This document shows, in pieces, positions 24,601-40,500 of a stretch of DNA of 64,000 bases (the first letter of the stretch is position 1; each line of letters starts with the position of its first letter). The stretch comes from Dermatophagoides farinae. Its lineage: Eukaryota; Arthropoda; Arachnida; Sarcoptiformes; Pyroglyphidae. The position numbers and the translations under genes were made by a program. The stretch spans positions 1,488,001-1,552,000 of the forward strand of contig NC_134678.1 of the NCBI RefSeq assembly GCF_024713945.1, given 5' to 3'. The notes below the pieces were generated by a model. It was not told the origin of the DNA, did no database searches, and worked only from the letters and a program-made list of their open reading frames with translations.

Positions 24601-27600
24601 ATGATGAGATTTTTATTCCATAAAAAAACAAAATAGATGAAAATTAAGTCAATTTTAAAATAAGTGGCCTTTTCCTCTTAGCCACCACTATCACCATCAC
24701 TATCACCACCACCACCGCAGAAAAAATCAGGCCAAGAATTTAATTAGTCTGACATTTGAAAGTGTTTTCTTTTTCATCCATTCAACAGGTGTACACACAC
24801 ACACACACAAAGCCTCTAGCGCTTTGTGATAATCTTTATTTAGAGCAAAAAAAAAACTTCGATTCTAATGACAACCATTCGATCAGATTCTGATTCTCTC
24901 TTACCTGTCTGTCTGTAAAAATAATGATGATAATCTTCATATTTGAGAATTTTTATTCTCATTGACGATGATGATGATGATGGATTTTTAGCTTTCATTT
25001 TTTTTCTTTCATTCAAAAAATATCATACAAAACTTATTATTTCACATTTTTATTGATGATGATGGTTTTTTGCATTTTTTTTTTGTTTGTTACGCAAGAT
25101 TCATTCGACCATATCCTAAGAATAATAATAATAATAACAACAACAATAACGAATAAAAAAAACAGAATGAAAAATGTCTAAAAATGTCTTTGTATGTATA
25201 AGTTATTCAACAACAACAACAAAATCTTGTTTTGACAATCGCCACCATCATTTTTCGTTTTCTTTTTCTCTTACCATTCATTACCTTTTTTTTCTGCCAA
25301 TTTCATTTTGTTACCAGTTCTTCTTTTGAGGACGGACGGTACACAAGTGAACCATCCACCAATGATAATAATAATGACGATGGTAGAATGAATGTTTTTT
25401 CCCTACGAATATTTTGACCTCGGTCGGTGGCTAGTAAAATCTTGAAAAATAGAAATTTCTTGTTTTCTGTATATACATTTTTGTGTGTGTGTGTGTGTCG
25501 CCCGATTTATGTTTTTTGATTCTCATTTTCCATCTTTTTTTTATATATTTAGTAAGGCAGTAGTTGTTGTTGTATAATCATAATAATTATTATTAAGTAA
25601 GTTGAAGACAACAAAAATTGGAATTGTAATTGAAAAATATATGGTGATCAAATCAAACTTTTGTTGTTGTTGTCGTCGTCGTCACCATAAGGGTCATCAA
25701 ACTTTATGCAATTTTTTTTTTTGGCTTCTTTTTCTTTTGTATGTAAATTTGACCACCATTTTTTCGCAAAAGAGGCCATGGTTTTATCTTTCTTGGTTTT
25801 TTTTCTCTGTATTCAAATTCAAATTTCCTTTGTATATATTATGATCGTTTTTTTCATTCTTTTGATTTTTTTTTTTTTTTTGGTTTTTGTCATCTAACTT
25901 TTTTTTGCTGTGAGTAATGAATTAGATAATCGCGAATATGGCGGTGCCGGTTTTTTCGTTCTTCTTCGAAATTCTTTGGAATCTCTCTGTTTCTACTTCT
26001 TGCTGTGTTTTTAACATTCACACACACACACACATACACATTCTTGATTTGAAGAATCAAATTCTTTTTATTATTTGCAGTATTTGATCAATGAACATCA
26101 ATGGAAAAGACAAGACAAACTTGCCCAAGAGGTTAGGTTATTATTTTTGTGTGCTTTCAACCATGGCCAAACTATATGATTATGATTTTTTGATTATGGA
26201 TTTTTTTCCTTTATTCCATTTCGGCTTTCACTTTTTTTTTGTTGATCATATCACGTGATTTCATAATCAATGGATGATTCTCATTTAATCATTACTTTTC
26301 AAATATTTACATAACCCCCTCTCATCATCATCATCATCATCATTATTATCAAATTGTAACAAATATTTGATTGATTGATTGATGATCTATTCATCTATTC
26401 ATTCATTCATTCTTTCATAGCGACGGAAGTTTACTCAAATCCTTATTGGTTGTCTGGTTGATTTTCATTTATTGGAAACGTTTTTTTTCTGTTACATTCA
26501 AAAAAAAAAAACAAAAATTGACACCGACACACACACACACACACCGACACTTGACATATTCCTTCAATACCAATACACACAAACACACACACACATATGT
26601 GAAAAATATATGAAATTGATCAAAATAAATGATTTTTGACTTTGTGCATGTGTGTTTTTCATAATATTTCCGTCCAAAAAAAATCATTTGTAATGTGTGC
26701 GTGTATATTGGGTTCCTTTTTTTTTATTTTCAGCACCAAAAACAAAAAAAAAAAAAAAAGAAAATAGTCCTAATCTCTTTATAAAAGAAAACAAAAAACC
26801 AAAAAAAAAAAAAAAAAAACAGAACAAAACAGATATTCACTTCCGACACACACACACACATACATGAAAAAACAGTCATTTCAAATGCAAAAAAAAAAAA
26901 ATGTTTTGATTTTCAGTTTCAGATCTATCTCTCTTTTCTCTCTCTCTCTCTCTCTCTCGATTTACAATAAATGATCATATCGTTATGTGGTTTATTATGG
27001 TGATTATTATGGTGATTATGATGATGATGATGATGAGTCTATTATATTTTGGGCGTTTTATTTCTGATTTTTGTCTTAAAGAATATGTATTGTATTTCAC
27101 AAGGAAATTTTTTTTTTTTTTTGCTGTTGTTTTGTTCAACAACCGACGCCTATTTTTATTTCGAATGATTTTTTTTTTTGGTTTTTATTCATGAAAAAAA
27201 AAAATTTTTTAAATGCCAATTTGAAAAAAAAAATAAAAATCGTCTGACAACATAACAACAGAGTTATATATATATATAACATCTTCATCAGGGTGTTATT
27301 GTTATTTATTTTTTTTTTTTGTTTAATTTATAATAATAATAGTTTCATTTCACTAAAATCTGTGAATGATTTCTGACCCTCCTTTTCTTATGGCACTACC
27401 ACCACTACTACCACCTATTATGGCGATCAATCATCATATTAACTATGATCAATCATGATGATGATAATAATAGAAAAAAACTTATGGCTATATCATAATC
27501 CTAGTCCTAGATAAAAATTGATGTTTCTATCATGATAAAGATGATGATGATGATGATACATTGCATTGTCTTGATTTGACTTTGGGAAGACGGATGTTGG

Positions 27601-30600
27601 TCATTTAAAATCATCATATATATGCATAATAAAATGATTATATAATTAATGGGAAATCTATAATTTATAATGATGACCGGAAATGAAAATGATTACCTTT
27701 TCATTAGCTGTTGTTGTTGTTGTTGTTGTTATAATGTTAAAAACAACAGTAGCATGCATCAATGGCCTTTACAATGGTATCCACAGCAACAAGTGATCAT
27801 GGTCATTTTTGTTTTAGATTGACAATAATAATAATGGTGATGATGATTCTTAAATGATTTGAATGAATGAAAAAAAAATCCATTACCATCCTATTTACAT
27901 TTGGCAATCATTATTCTAGTTGATAATTATAATTGTCTCATAGAATATTTTAGATAATGATGATGATGGTGATGATGATAGAGTCAGGCATCATTTTGCC
28001 GATCATCAATTGAATACATTTAGGGTTTGATTTTATGATGATTGAATCTTTTTGATTTTCCTCATTCATTGCTTTTTTTTTGATAACTGTCACTTTTATA
28101 TTTGTTGATGTGTAGCAAAAATTTCTTTTGTCCACATTGTTTGAGTTTTCATTCCTTCATTCATTCAAAGTAAAAGTTTTAAATCATGCTGAGCATATGC
28201 ACACACACACACACATCATTTTGATTTTTGTTTTTATAACCACAAATACATCACCATCATCGATACACTCCTTAATTTTTCTCTCTTCTCTTGACGATTT
28301 GATTTGATTTCATTTTTTATTTTCTTTCGATCATTTCCATAATGTTCACCTGATTTGATGATTTTCAACTAAACAAGAATCAAGATTCCTATGAATGAAA
28401 GAATTTTTTTTTCTCTCTCTCTCTTTTTATTTGAATTATGGCCCATCCCTGACTTTTAATCACCAAGAGTTTTGAATTTTTTGTATTGTTTTTTTTTCAT
28501 TCATTCATTCATATAATGATTACGTTACGTTTAACCTCGTGGCATACATTTATACATTATTATTATTGTGTACATCTTAATGCCCCAAATATGTGTTGAA
28601 ATAAGGATTTCCTTAGAGCTTTATTAGAGGGTAGTTGTTGTTGTTGTTGTTGTTGATGTATGGTAGTTGTGGGTGAAAACCTATCAAACCAGGGAGAGAG
28701 AGCTTTCTGCCATATGTCTTGGAATTTTTTTTTTCTCAGTGTATACACCATCCTTATATATAAATCTTGTGAATTTTACTATGAACAAAAACGTTCACAC
28801 CAAACTTTTTACAGTGGATCACATCGTTATCATTTTTTTTTATATGTGATGAGGAAGTTTTTGATTTGATTCACTGATGAAGGTGTGTGTGTGTGTATGT
28901 TTATGGCCTGCTGTCCGGAGGAAAATTTAAATTTTTTTTTTTTAGAGGAACAAAATTTATTTTCAGATCATTCCATGTATGGTGGCGGTCATTTAGCAAA
29001 TGTCATCATTATTTTTTTTTCTCATCACTGATAAATGGATTGTTTTACGAAAAAAAAATCAACTCTAATTCCAAGTAGCCATTTAGTGGAAAAAATGATA
29101 AATGTCAAATTCAGTCGATTTTCAGACAAGCCTTTTTTTGTTATTATTAAAACGAATTATTTTATTGTTGTTGTTGTTGTGGCCACAGTTGTGATTTTCA
29201 GCCAACAAGTCAACCAGCCATTATTATTATCATCATTATTTTTATGAGTATTAACCAATGTTGAATAATCGAAAATATTTTGAATCACAGAAAAAAAGGA
29301 AGTCTTTTTCTTTTGCTGCTAAACACCGGTGGTGATGATGATGATGATGATGATGGTGGTGGTTATTTATGGTGATAATATTAACTGACAATATAATTGC
29401 TATATATAACAATTAATTGCGTATAACGGGTTTTTTTATATATATTTCACTATTAAAAATACAACAACAACAACAACAACAAAAGAAAAATAGTTTTTTT
29501 TTTCTTTCAATGCGGCTGATGATGAATTTTTTCACCATCCATAGTCCAGCTAGTTCTTATTGTTATTTTATATTTTCAACAACAAATTTTAATGCTAATT
29601 GTCCAAGTTTTTTTTTTCTTTTCGAATGTTTCGAATCTATAGTGTATATGTCACGCTATATTTATCCTACATAATCTTCGTTATTATCAAACAACAACAA
29701 CAACAACAACAACAAAATGGGCATTAAAAAAAACACACACACAAACAATTGATGTGGACTGGCTCAATTTCCTTGTTTTGTTTCTGTTTTAGCCATCAAA
29801 TTGTTTGAACGATTGTGTATGGTAATTCTTTTTTTTTTGTTTGATTTCGTACAAAAGATGAAGACAAATTTTTTTTTTGTTTATTTAAACATTCAAATGT
29901 GTGCGTGTGTAATCGGAATCGATGATCAATATTGTCCAAACAAATTTTATTTTTATCTTCGTTTGTTCATGTTATATAATCTCATCGTTTGTTTATAATA
30001 ATTTTGATCATTCATGTCATTCGATGTGATGTGGAAGAATATTTTTTTTTTCGTTTTTCGTTTTGATCAATCAAATCCTAATGATTTCGAAAATTTTTTT
30101 TTTGTTAATCTGTTTGTTTCTTCTTAGGGTCCCTGACCTTGATTTATTTACTATTTGGCTATATAATAGAAATTCGATTGAATTTTTTTTTGTTCTATTC
30201 AATACACAAGATCGATCATCTCTTGATTTTTTTTTTCGACAAACGATCAAACTACCGTATAAATTTGATTGTAAACCCATTTTTTTTTAAATTATTCCAC
30301 CACCTTCAATCATTCGTTTGTTCATTCATTCATCACAATCGATTGCTTTTAGGTCTCTTTCTTTTTTAGGACTGAGTTTAGTGTTTGATGAATATGAAGG
30401 AAAGAAAGTAAAATAAAAAAAAAGAAAACTACTAGCACCGTTATGGATATTGATTGTCTGAAACACACACACACACACACGCACACACAACCAAATGGTG
30501 GACGATCATCTTTTTTTTACACATTTCCCACGCTTTTTTCTTCTTCGTTTTTTGATCTACAAATCAAGACAACATGTGTTTTATGTTTTATGCACGTTCT

Positions 30601-31824
30601 TAAGTTTTTTTTTTCTTCATCTCAATGTCACAATGGTTGTTGGTTCTATTCAGTTCATTTCATTTCATTTCAATTCGATTCAATTGCCTGTTTTTTATTT
30701 ATCGTCGTCGTCGTCGTCTTTGGCCCCTTTTCATATAGTCGTCGACGACGGTCATGTTGAAACTATTCCCTATACCAATGATGATGAAAATTGTCAGATG
30801 AAAACAAAAACATCTGCATCTGTGTGTACCATCTCCTCCTACCACCACCACCACCCAATTTTCTTCTTTCACATTACTATCCTTCAATCTTAAGACGTCT
30901 AGAATTTCGTTATAGCCTCTTTTTTTTCATTACTTATTTTTTGTATCATGTATCATCATCATCATTAATTTCATCTGGATATTTTTTTTCTCAATTTGAT
31001 TTAGCATTTTAAAAAAGAAGTTGCCAAGAAAAATTAAAAAATTGAAAAAAAAACGATATTTACACATGACTCCATCTTTTGATATTGTTTAACAACTTTT
31101 AGTTTGTACCCCTGATAACAGATGTCGTTAAAAGGATGAAAATTTCACATTATTGATATTGATGATTTCAATTCTTGAAAAACATGATGACCACCACCTG
31201 ATGATCGAATGATAGACTCGACCGAATCATATCATACCATAGTAGAGATAGTTGTGTGTATGCATGGAACTAGATAAGCTACTTTTTTTTCGTGAAACCA
31301 TCATCGATCATTCATCATCATCATCATCATCATCTGGTCGACCCTCGAAACTGACCTTTGCACTTTTTCTCTCTTTTCTATGGTGAAGGCCGTGATTTTG
31401 TTTTTTTTTTCTTGACAAATACAAACAGAATATTTTATCATGATGATGATAATTATTATCATTTGGATTCTTGTATTTGGTTTGACCCTTATCCGATTTG
31501 AACATTTTCTCAGGCTTCTTGTTATTTTTTTTTTCTATGAACGATTATTACAAAATTATTGATTTCAATTCTAGATCAACAGGTGGGAGCATTTGATGGC
31601 TATTTTTTAAAACAGCGACAACATTTCTTTGCAATTTCAATTTTTTTCAACTTTAGTTTTCACTTTCATGGATTAGAAGATAAAATCGAAGAAAAAAACA
31701 AGAATGTGTATACATTAACTGATTTAACACACACACACAAACAACCAACCAACAAATACATATTTTTTTGTTGACTTTTCTTGTTCCATCTAGTAAATAT
31801 AGATATATTTACCTAGCTGTAGTT

Positions 31825-31858
<34 letters not shown>

Positions 31859-34800
31859 TTACAATATAAATATCCAAAATCCAAAGTTTTGTTTGCATAA
31901 TTATTGCTCTATAAATATTATGTGTATATTTATATAACAATAACAAACCAACATGAAATGATATCGATATTTGATATATTATGATCATGATCATCATCAT
32001 AGCTTGTTGTATATGCCATGTTTATGCTGTTAATTGCTAGCAACAATTTGTTGTTGTTATTGTTATTGTTATTGTTGTTGTTGTTGTTTATTTTTTTCAT
32101 CATCATCATCATCACCAGAATCTGAGGGTGAAATTAATGGAAAAATCTGAACATGGTATCGATAACAAATAATTTCTATCATCATCATCATCATCATCAT
32201 TAATCATAATAAAGCCTTTTTTTATGATTATTTGCTCATAGAAAACAAGAAAAATATATCTGAGATACAATATGATTGGATGGAAATGAATTTGTCTTGT
32301 TTTTGTTTTGTTTTGTTTTTTTTTTTTTTTTTTTGAGAAATAAAGGTATTTTGTCTTTTAGCGCGCAAATATTAATTCCGATTGTTAATCACTCAATAAA
32401 CAAGAAACCAGAAAAGATCTTTTTTTTCTATTAATATTTGACCAATAAAATGAGTCAATTTACACATCATATGATGATGATCAAATCGAAAAATTGTGAA
32501 ATGAAAATGGGGAAAAAAATTGATAAGACAAAACAAATCAAACAGACATCGGATATGTCGTCAAGTGAAAATAAATCTGGATTCTTTATGACAGATTTTT
32601 TTTTGGCACATTGTTGACTGGCTGTACTTGTCGTATGATATACAAATCCATTTTTTCTTTTTCTCTCTCGATGATGATGATTATGATTATCGATGGTTTG
32701 TTTGTTTGTTTGTTTGCACATCTTTATCTCTACATATATATAAATAAAGTTAATATTTAAACTTGGAAGAAGAAGAAAAAAAAATCACTATCTATGATGA
32801 TTGGTTGGCTGGTTGGTTGGTTGTTGAGATCTGCGAGATTATCGTCATCCAAAAAAAAAAAAAGTATTTTTCCATTTCTCACTTGTTGCTGTGTTGAATG
32901 GATGGAAAAAAATAATATCAACAGTTGTTCCATGGTTATGGGTGGGTGGGTGAATAGTCTGATCTGGTCGGATGTCCAATTCTCCATTCAATTCATTTGG
33001 ACAAACAATTTAAACAGGAAAAACCATTATTATTATCAATTCAATTGTCAATTGTTTAGTCCATTTACAAATCTAGATTATTTGTTACACAAACACAAAA
33101 TTAACAATCGATTTTCAGATATAATAATCATTTTATTTTATTATTCAATTCAATGTGATTTTTATTTTTAGTAATGATAAACATTTACATTGTTTTTGTC
33201 ATTTTTGGTTTGGTTTTGTTTTGTTTTGTTTTGTTCCAATCAATGAACAAAACAAAACAAAACAAAACAAAAATTTTTTTTATGGATCAACTAACTAATC
33301 AATTTCGATTCAATATACAATTATCAATCTCTATATATAGATAGTGTTTGATAGATGTGCCAGATTTTTTTTTTTTTTTTTTTTTTGGTAATAGAAACCC
33401 GATTTGAATGCCATTTAAAACGCCCAAATATCTATTTATCTAACTACGTACCGTGTTTATTTAGCTAGAGAGAGAGAGAAATTGGCATTTTTTTCATGTT
33501 CTGGTTTTTCTTTTCTACATCTCGAGGTTCATTATACTATATAGTATTTAGCTTCTTCGTTTTTTCGTAGGTTTTCAAAGTTTCAAGTTTACTTCTGCTG
33601 CTGCTGCTGCAACAATAATTAGTAATCACGATTTTTTTTCACTTTACTTTTTTTTCACAAGGTCCGTGTTCTCGAGAATATAACATATATAAATCGATCG
33701 AGTAGAAATGGATTTTTTTGTTTGTCAGAAGTAAGAAAAAAAAATTATTTTGTTTGATGTTTGACAGCGTTTTTTGTTAGCCTTGCAGTCATATTTTTTT
33801 TTGTTCTATTGAGCTACCCAATACGAAGACCTTGACGAATCGACCTGTTGTTGTTAATTAGTTTTTTTTTCTCTCTCGCTCTCTCGTTTTCTTTTAAAAA
33901 ATTAGGACCCAAAATACAGAGTGTGTGTGTCTTCCATAATTTCTTACCGCCATTTTTTTTTTTTTTTTGCCACAAATAAAGTTAGTGTCCCCTTATTGTG
34001 GGCTACCTGTGTTTACTTACCTTATTTATTTATTTATTCATTGGACATTTTGGCCAATTTTCATTTCAACATTCAGGAAGGAATATATGCACACAAATAC
34101 GCACAGGTGAGCCCATTTCGGACACCTATTTGGACAGGTGTGTGTATTGTAATAATGTGTTTATATTGTCTATATATATTGGTGTTTGATTATTATTATT
34201 ATTATTGTTATGAATTGAATTTTCTCACTCCTTTTGGAACTAAAAAAAAAAAAAATAATAAAAAAATGAAAAAATAAAACATCTGTGTTTATTGTGTACC
34301 AAATAAATATCTGTCTTGTTATAATCCGATCAGAACAACAACAACAAAAAAAAACCCAAACAAATTCCAACTGGAAAAAAAAGTGACATGACAATAAAAC
34401 CAAAAATTATTATTATTCAAATAATGATGATGACGGGATTTAATTACATGTACAAACACGAAATACCGCTTCACCATCATTATTTGGCTATGAAGATTTT
34501 CTTAGGAATTTTTTTTTATTTCTTTTATTCGTTACCACTGGTATGTATAATATTTTGTTGGATAAATTATTTGGTCGAACACATATTTTTTTTTTATTTT
34601 AGTAAAAAACATGTAAATGTATATGTGGTGAAAAATATTCGAACAAACAAGAAAGAGAGAGACATACATACCCAATATATATCTATGGCCAGGTCATGAT
34701 GATATTATCATGACTAACAACAACAACAACAACAACATCATCATTATATTATGATGGCCAAATAACTATCATGTTTACACTTGTGTTTTGTTATTGACAA

Positions 34801-36279
34801 CAGCAACTGAAAAAAAAAAAAAAATAGAGACAGCGACTTAGTATGAAAATGATGATGATCAGGCTAATGATGATGATGATTGTGTACCCGGACCGATTTT
34901 TTTTGTTTTTGTTTTTGTTTTCATTTTTTTCAAATCACCGACCCGCGATCAATGTTCGATCTCTGTCTGTGTGTGTGTGCGTACACTCTATATATGAAAA
35001 GACCATATTCGATTTTGTTGTTCGATTATTTTTCAATATTTGTTCGTGTTTTCGGTTTTCTATCTACCGAATATTAATTATTTTTTGTCGATAATCTAAT
35101 TGCCTTTAGTTTTTTTTTCACTCGTTTTTCATTACTACTGTTGTTGTTGTTGTTGATATTAAACTTATCGACATTTTTCAATTCTCAAATGATTATGATC
35201 AAAATCAAAATTGAACAAAGTCTCTAATGACGCCGATTCATTCAATGTGTATGTAAACAGGACTAGATAGCAGATTTTTTTTTGTCCAATTATATATAAC
35301 ATGGTTTGATGAATGATGATGATGATGATGATGGTGACGACGACGACGACGACGAAGACGAAGACGACCCATCATGATTATCACAGGAATGGATGCCAAT
35401 GGCTTTGATGGAAAGCTTTAGCTTAAAATAAATTGATATGATGATATGAATCAAATATTTGTCTAATTAAGTTTTTTTTCTGTTACATCGTCCACTCTTT
35501 GGAACTGGTGGAAAAAAAATGACCACATTTTCAATAATTGCTCGAATTTTTTTTTGTTGTGACCACATTTTGTGTTATCAATTTAATTAATTTATTATTC
35601 CAGAAAAAAAAACTTGAACAAAAAATATCCAGACAATCCAAATGCATGAAAAAGAATCTTTCGATGTATAAGAATTGGAATGGTGACGATCATCATCATC
35701 ATCATCATCATCATTAACCGTGCAAACATTACAATTTACATTTTCATGATCCGATTTTCATTTTCCAAGTTGAAAGCAAAAAAAAAAAAAAAAAATTTAA
35801 TCTTAATACAGGTTAGATTTTTGCTGTTCACGGATTTGAATTTAATGATTGATTTTTTTTCTCTCTCCTCTCTGTTTATTTCTTGTTTTGAGATTAGAAG
35901 AAAAAAAAATGTCATCCAGATTGAACTTAATGTGTGTGTGTGTGTGTGTGTGTGTGTTGGTGCATCGACCATATAAACGTTGTCGCAATTTTTTTTTTTT
36001 TTTGCTTTACTAAGATTTGCTATTAATGAACATTTATATATGAATAATCTTGACCAATGATGATGATGATGATGATGATGACAACTATTGGATAATTAAT
36101 TTTTTTCTTTAAACTTTTTGCAATATAAAAAAAAAAATTCAACCAAAAATTCATTGGCCCGATATTATCGGTCGTCGTCGTCGTCTCGGTTATCTGTTTG
36201 AAGGGTCATCATTTTATTTTTTCTCTTCTTGTTCACAGTTCAAAAATATGGATTTTATTTTTTTTGAACACCATATAAT

Positions 36280-36310
<31 letters not shown>

Positions 36311-37471
36311 AGTATTATTAATAGAAATCAAATCAAATAAAAAAAAAATTTTCTTAAAATGTCATTTTGACACATGCATTACCATTTTTTTTTTCAAAAT
36401 GTAGTCATTTACAATTTTTAATTATTAATTGAGAATAAAATGATTGTTCATGTTCAACATCACTCTGAATATTTTTTTTTGTTTTTATTTTTTTTCATTT
36501 CTTGCATTTGATTGATTGGAATGTTGATCGGTCGTTGGTCAGCCATTAGATGAACAACACGACAATCAATGGTATGACCGATTTTTTTTTCTCTTTGAAT
36601 ATTTTTATTTTGCGTGCAGAATTTGCTTACTACATCATCATCATCATCATCATCCATCTTTATTTCTCATTTTTTTTCTTCGTTATAGATTGCAATTATT
36701 GGAAAAAAATGCATGTATTGCGTTTATTCAATTGTCTCCTTATTTTTCTGTTCTGTACTGGAAGGTTATCCACACACACACACACATATATATACAGAAG
36801 CTGTTGATAGAAACTTGTTGATCGATTTTTTTTCTTTTTATAAAAAAAAAAATTTTTTTAAAAAATCAATAGCTCCATGCAAGATTATCATTGATGTGTG
36901 TGGTTATTGATTGATGTACAGTGTACAAACACACACACACACACACAATGTCATTTCATCGATGTTTCGTTTCGGTTTGATTCGTTGAAATTCCTTATTT
37001 CGAATCGAAAATTTCATAGTGTGACCTGAACATCTTGAAAAAAAAATGGTAAATGCGTTTGAATCTTTCTTTTTTTTTTAAAGAAAAAAAAACTTTCAAT
37101 TCCTTCGACAAAGATGGTGATCATCATCATCATCATCATCGGACAACATCTCAGTGGAATGTCACTTGACCAGTCCGGTCTTTTGCTTATAGCTTGAGCT
37201 AAAGTGCGAATGATGATGATTTGAACTTATACAGTATACCATTCCATCATCATCATCATCATTATTATTAAAGCTGAATTTATTTTTTTTTCTTTCGAAC
37301 TGACAAACTTTGATCTTTGATGTTTTTCTTTATTTTCGTGATTGCTACTACCACTTTTACCATCATCATCATCATCATCATTACCACCACCACCACCACC
37401 ACTTATATAACCATGACCATTGGTATCACAACAGTTAATTCTATAGTTTAATTTGGCACGATAGGTGATGG

Positions 37472-37502
<31 letters not shown>

Positions 37503-40500
37503 TTGATGCAGCACCTGTTGATTTTATAAATAAATAAGCCTAATACCCATTGGTCGGTTGATCCAAAGGCGATTTATACACATACACACACACACACACT
37601 TCAAGTAAATATCAATTACAATTGAAATTTTATATGGCTAAATATGAAGTTTGTGTGTGTGTGTGTCCAAATACATTGGTCATTTAATGATTTTTTTTTG
37701 AAGAATAAATTCTAGAATTAATTTTCAAGTGGTGTCAAGTATCAAGTAGTTTGTTTTTTTCTTTTTTTTGATGATGTTAATCATCTTGAAAGATTTTTCT
37801 TTTCATTATTCACAACGATCAATCAATCTTAATAATATTCAATCATGATGAACAAAGTAATTAGTTTCATCATCATCATCATCATGATTTTTAATGAAAA
37901 AAAATTTCCACTCAACCAACCAACCAAAAAAAAAAAAAATTCTGGTGTTTCTGTAAAATTCTAGGATTTTTTTTTCTCTGATTATCTACAAGTTTGTCAT
38001 TCTTTTTTCTTGTTGTTGACAAATAATAAAGATGTGTGTATATCTTGTATGTATTTCAATATCTATCTATCTATCTAGCTAGTAGTAGTCATTTATTCAT
38101 GGGAACAACAATGAAGACGAAGAAAAAGAAAAAAAAAATCAAGTGAGAAATAAAAAAAAAAATATTGGCAAATAATATGCAAAAATAAACCTCGAATGTG
38201 TGTCTGTGAGTATCGTATAATTTAGTCTGGACAGGCATATGAATATGTATATCATATCAATCTATAATAATAATTATAACGTATGAGAGAATTTTTCATT
38301 TTTTTTTTTCGTTAGCAAGAAGCTTCCAGAGAGAGAGAGAGAGAGAGAGAATCAAAAAGAAATTCTTCAAAAAAATTTTTTTTCCTTTTTTTTTGGTTGG
38401 TTATAATCGCGCGACAGGTTGCCACTCTATCTATCTTTGACTTGTTATTTTTATTAGCTAGTAGTTTTTTTTATATATCATCTTGTGAATTCTTTATGAA
38501 AATGGAAAAGGTGTTTTTTTTTTTTTGGTCGAATGAATGATTGACTGACTGAATGAATGACTGAGAATGGCCCAGGTAAAACAAAACAGAAACAGAAATC
38601 AAATTGAGAAAGTGAACTAGAGCAAAAATGTGAAAACTAAAAATGAAAAAATGAAAAAAAAAATGATTGAATCGTGTCCATTGACCATGGCCGATACATA
38701 TATATATAATTTTTATTTTTTGTTTTTGTTTCTTTCGTTATTTCGCGGTGGGTGTCACTCACATACACACACACACAATTTGTGCTGCCGATTTTTTTTT
38801 CTTCTGCTTGTTGTTGTTTTCGATTTCGGGTTTTCACACTTAATTTTTTTTTATTCATTTCATTTCATTTTTTTTGAAGAACATCGTTTAAAAAAACACA
38901 ACCATGCAACAAGTTAAGATTTTTTTTTCTGGTGGAGTAGAGAAGGAAAAAATAATACCAAAATTTGTTCCAACTGTACAAACAACAACGACAACCAAAT
39001 ATTGACGAACTTTGGTCATTACTTGTTGTTGTTGTTGTTGTTTCATCTGTCATTGGTCAATTTGTTTTTTTTCTCGATTTTTCTAGCTTTATGTATACAC
39101 ACAAAAAAAAAATAAATTTTAGACCCTAGATCGAGGTCATATGTTATGTTAACTGATCCTGATGGTTTTTTATGATGATGATTTCTTGGGTCGCCGCCAT
39201 TGGGTACCGTTTCTCTTTTTTTTTGAAATACATACACTCTGGACCCTTCTTTGTTGTTGTTGCTATACTACACTAATGTGGCCTTGTTTTATGCTATCTT
39301 ATTACGAATTGGAGCTTAATAACCGATCATAGTATAATATGTCCATGTGTGTGTGTGTGTGACTTTTTTTTCTCGTTCCTTTTGGTTTTTGGACAATCTC
39401 AATCGGGTTTTTCTCAATGTTTGCCGATTTTTTTTCTTTTACCAAAAACTGTATTCATTCCATCTATCTAATAGAATCAATGTGTGTGTGTTTGTGTTTG
39501 TTGGCAAATCTCAAACCATGTCCAGCCGTTCTTACAGCCCCCTTTACAAGAGATTTTTTGTTGTTGTTGTTGTTGTTGCTTTGATTACTGATGTTGATCA
39601 TGATGAGAGAAAGGTACCTTTGTTGGCTTTTCATTCTGTTGTTGTTGTTGTTGTTGTTGATGGTGGTGGTGTGGTTAGGGGGAACTATCTTCAAGATCTA
39701 GAAATGTATACAAAAGTTACACCGTCTTGTATAAACACACACACACATAGAGAAGCAGTTGGGCCAACAACCAGCCAACGAACGATCAAAATGAATGAAA
39801 TAAACAAACGAATGAATACCATGAAAAACCACCACCACCATCATATATTGGCTTGAACTAACCCAAAACACACAGACATATAAGCAACACATATGTATTT
39901 GAAATTTTTTTTCTATTTTATTTTGCTCAAGATATATTCTAAAGCAACAGGTATTCATATATATTTATTATAAACCTTCTATATAGAGGTAATAGTTGGT
40001 TTATTTTTTTTCTTCTTTTTTATTTTTCTAAAATGCAGGTGAGTAGTCAAACTTGTTCAATCTCAGCACGCCATTCATCTCAGTTGTTTGAAATTGGTCC
40101 TCATTTCTCCATGGTTTCGGTCGTTGGTTTGATTTTTGTTTTTTTTTTTTTTTTTTTTGGTTTGGTTTGGTTTGGTTTGTCTTAGTTGTTGTTGTTGTTA
40201 TTTCTATTCAATGTAATGCGCGCGCAACAAGTGGTGATTTTTTTTTGACTTGGTTTTCATGATTATTATTGTGATGATGATGATGATGGTGGTGGTTGTT
40301 GTGGCGAATGTCTTGAAGCAAAAAAAAAAAAAATATAAAAAAAAGCAGCCAGCTTGCTTGCCTGGTCGTCATCATCAGCATCATCATCGTCGTTTTCATC
40401 GTCGTCGTCGTCGTCGTCGATTGCCTAGGAGCATTGAGAATTGAGATTGGAAAATATAAAATATTTACGGCGCGCAGCGATAATAAGCTCACGTTTTTAT

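Noticed and set aside
25232-25417. Signal-peptide-like frame in the Egfr intron
   Set aside because: The hydrophobic run looks like a leader, but the frame has no ATG (upstream in-frame stop, TTG only), no good donor in the right phase and no family match.
26081-26131. Exon-like 51-base segment with a good acceptor (TTATTTGCAG) and a GTTAGG donor
   Set aside because: Entered in the phase used by Egfr it hits a stop; it is open only in a phase neither first exon supplies. It could be a non-coding leader exon but nothing supports it.
30443-30893. Overlapping frames of about 105 and 132 codons in the Egfr intron
   Set aside because: Phe/Ser/His-rich translations of T-runs and TCG/CAC repeats in two overlapping frames, with neither preferred and no homology recognised.
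39347-39856. 169-codon frame in the Egfr intron
   Set aside because: Its residues come from TG, GTT and CAC repeats (Val, Gly, His runs), with no conserved segment.
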